From assembly GCA_963754285.1 (NCBI GenBank), contig CAVWFN010000009.1, positions 62,001-126,000 on the forward strand: 64,000 nucleotides of DNA. Direction: 5' to 3'. Under the pieces are notes generated by a model. It had not been told where the DNA came from, did not search any database, and saw only the letters and a list, made by a program, of their open reading frames with translations. Source of the DNA: RYN-133 sp963754285 (GTDB lineage: Bacteria > Actinomycetota > Actinomycetes > Mycobacteriales > Jatrophihabitantaceae). Made by a program: the position numbers and the translations under genes. Every line of letters begins with the position of its first letter. Within the stretch, counting starts at the first letter, position 1. Positions 63,586 to 64,000 of this stretch are shown here, piece after piece.

Positions 63586-64000
63586 CGCTCTCGGGTCAGC
63601 CGGCGCATGCCGGACAACCATCGGTCGGGCTCGGCTGCCTTCTGTGCCCAGAACGTACCGACCTCGGGATGAGGCAGGATCAGGAACCGTTCGTCGCGCA
63701 GTCCGGCGACCACGTGATCCAGGACGTGTTCGACGCTGACGATGTCGCCGGAGTTGGCGACCGCCCGGGCTCCGGGGTCGCCTGCGGCAAGCGGATCCAT
63801 CAGCATCGGCGTGGCCACGCCCATCGGGCACAGCACGCTCACCCGCAGGCCTTGGTCGCCGTAGGTGATTGCGAGCCATTCGGCGAGCGCGACCGCGCCG
63901 TGCTTGCTCACCGCGTACGGAGCGTCGCCGGGCGAGGTCAGCAGTCCCGCTGCCGATGCGGTGTTGAGCAGATAGCCCGAGCCGCGCTCGAGCATGTGCG
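63582..64000 (-). CDS. SDR-family oxidoreductase, N-terminus outside window
   Basis: Only the C-terminal 138 residues of this short-chain dehydrogenase are present. YLLNTASAAGLLTSPGDAPY and AVSKHGAVALAEWLA hold the catalytic Ser, Tyr (YAVSK) and Lys; VSVLCPMGVATPML follows. The C-terminus, HPEVGTFWAQKAAEPDRWLS, is like that of SDRs of unknown substrate. The stop overlaps the phosphotransferase start by 4 bases, so the two are coupled. Confidence 0.85.
   Translation of the reverse strand, partial: HMLERGSGYLLNTASAAGLLTSPGDAPYAVSKHGAVALAEWLAITYGDQGLRVSVLCPMGVATPMLMDPLAAGDPGARAVANSGDIVSVEHVLDHVVAGLRDERFLILPHPEVGTFWAQKAAEPDRWLSGMRRLTRER

Overview
The window is high-G+C DNA (well above 65% by eye) from an actinobacterium. 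GTG and TTG starts are frequent, genes are joined by many 4-bp ATGA/GTGA overlaps, and the set includes a phosphatidylinositol mannoside (PIM) trio, a DUF222/HNH (13E12-type) gene and an EF-G2. The core gene order closely follows Mycobacterium tuberculosis from about Rv2537c to Rv2612c (recalled, not searched). The PIM genes fit the Mycobacteriales/Frankiales side of the phylum; I cannot name a genus.

Layout. 1-576 is a partial TauE/SafE exporter. 622-5945 holds a minus-strand run: prepilin peptidase, zwf, aroC, aroK, aroB, aroQ. 5965-18152 is an accessory block: a secreted triple-repeat protein, a secreted phosphatase-superfamily protein, DUF1801, a small molybdenum-cofactor cluster (mobA, DUF6457, MOSC), a broken DUF222/HNH gene, an Asp-box lipoprotein, a Tat-exported amine oxidase and fdhD. 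18149-25507 returns to the core: aroE, mltG, ruvX, alaS, two small membrane proteins, rarA. 26542-30295 is MBL hydrolase, hisS, aspS; 30379-31089 a membrane-anchored FKBP. 31124-40697 is ruvC, a TPR gene, ruvA, ruvB, yajC, secD, secF, apt, relA. 40812-43727 is a plus-strand group of membrane/secreted proteins. 43751-50273 is yebC, a DUF4129/MoxR/DUF58 module and pdxT/pdxS. 50284-57379 is a bifunctional glycosyltransferase, DUF3048 and LemA-like proteins, pimA, patA, pgsA. 57518-64000 holds fusA2, ffh, a small membrane protein, two SDRs and a phosphotransferase.

The genes serve shikimate synthesis, the stringent response and purine salvage, Sec/SRP export, Holliday-junction processing, PLP synthesis and PIM assembly.

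Seven genes (phosphatase-like, DUF222/HNH, Asp-box lipoprotein, alaS, secF, ruvC, phosphotransferase) can only be read through by changing frame, and each shift is explained by one extra base (two at one site). Since alaS and secF should be essential, insertion errors in the sequence are the likeliest cause, and gene integrity should be judged with that in mind.

No gene-free stretch exceeds 300 bases; the longest gaps are 8554-8770 and 42429-42581. I saw no rRNA, tRNA, CRISPR array, insertion sequence, prophage or replication origin.
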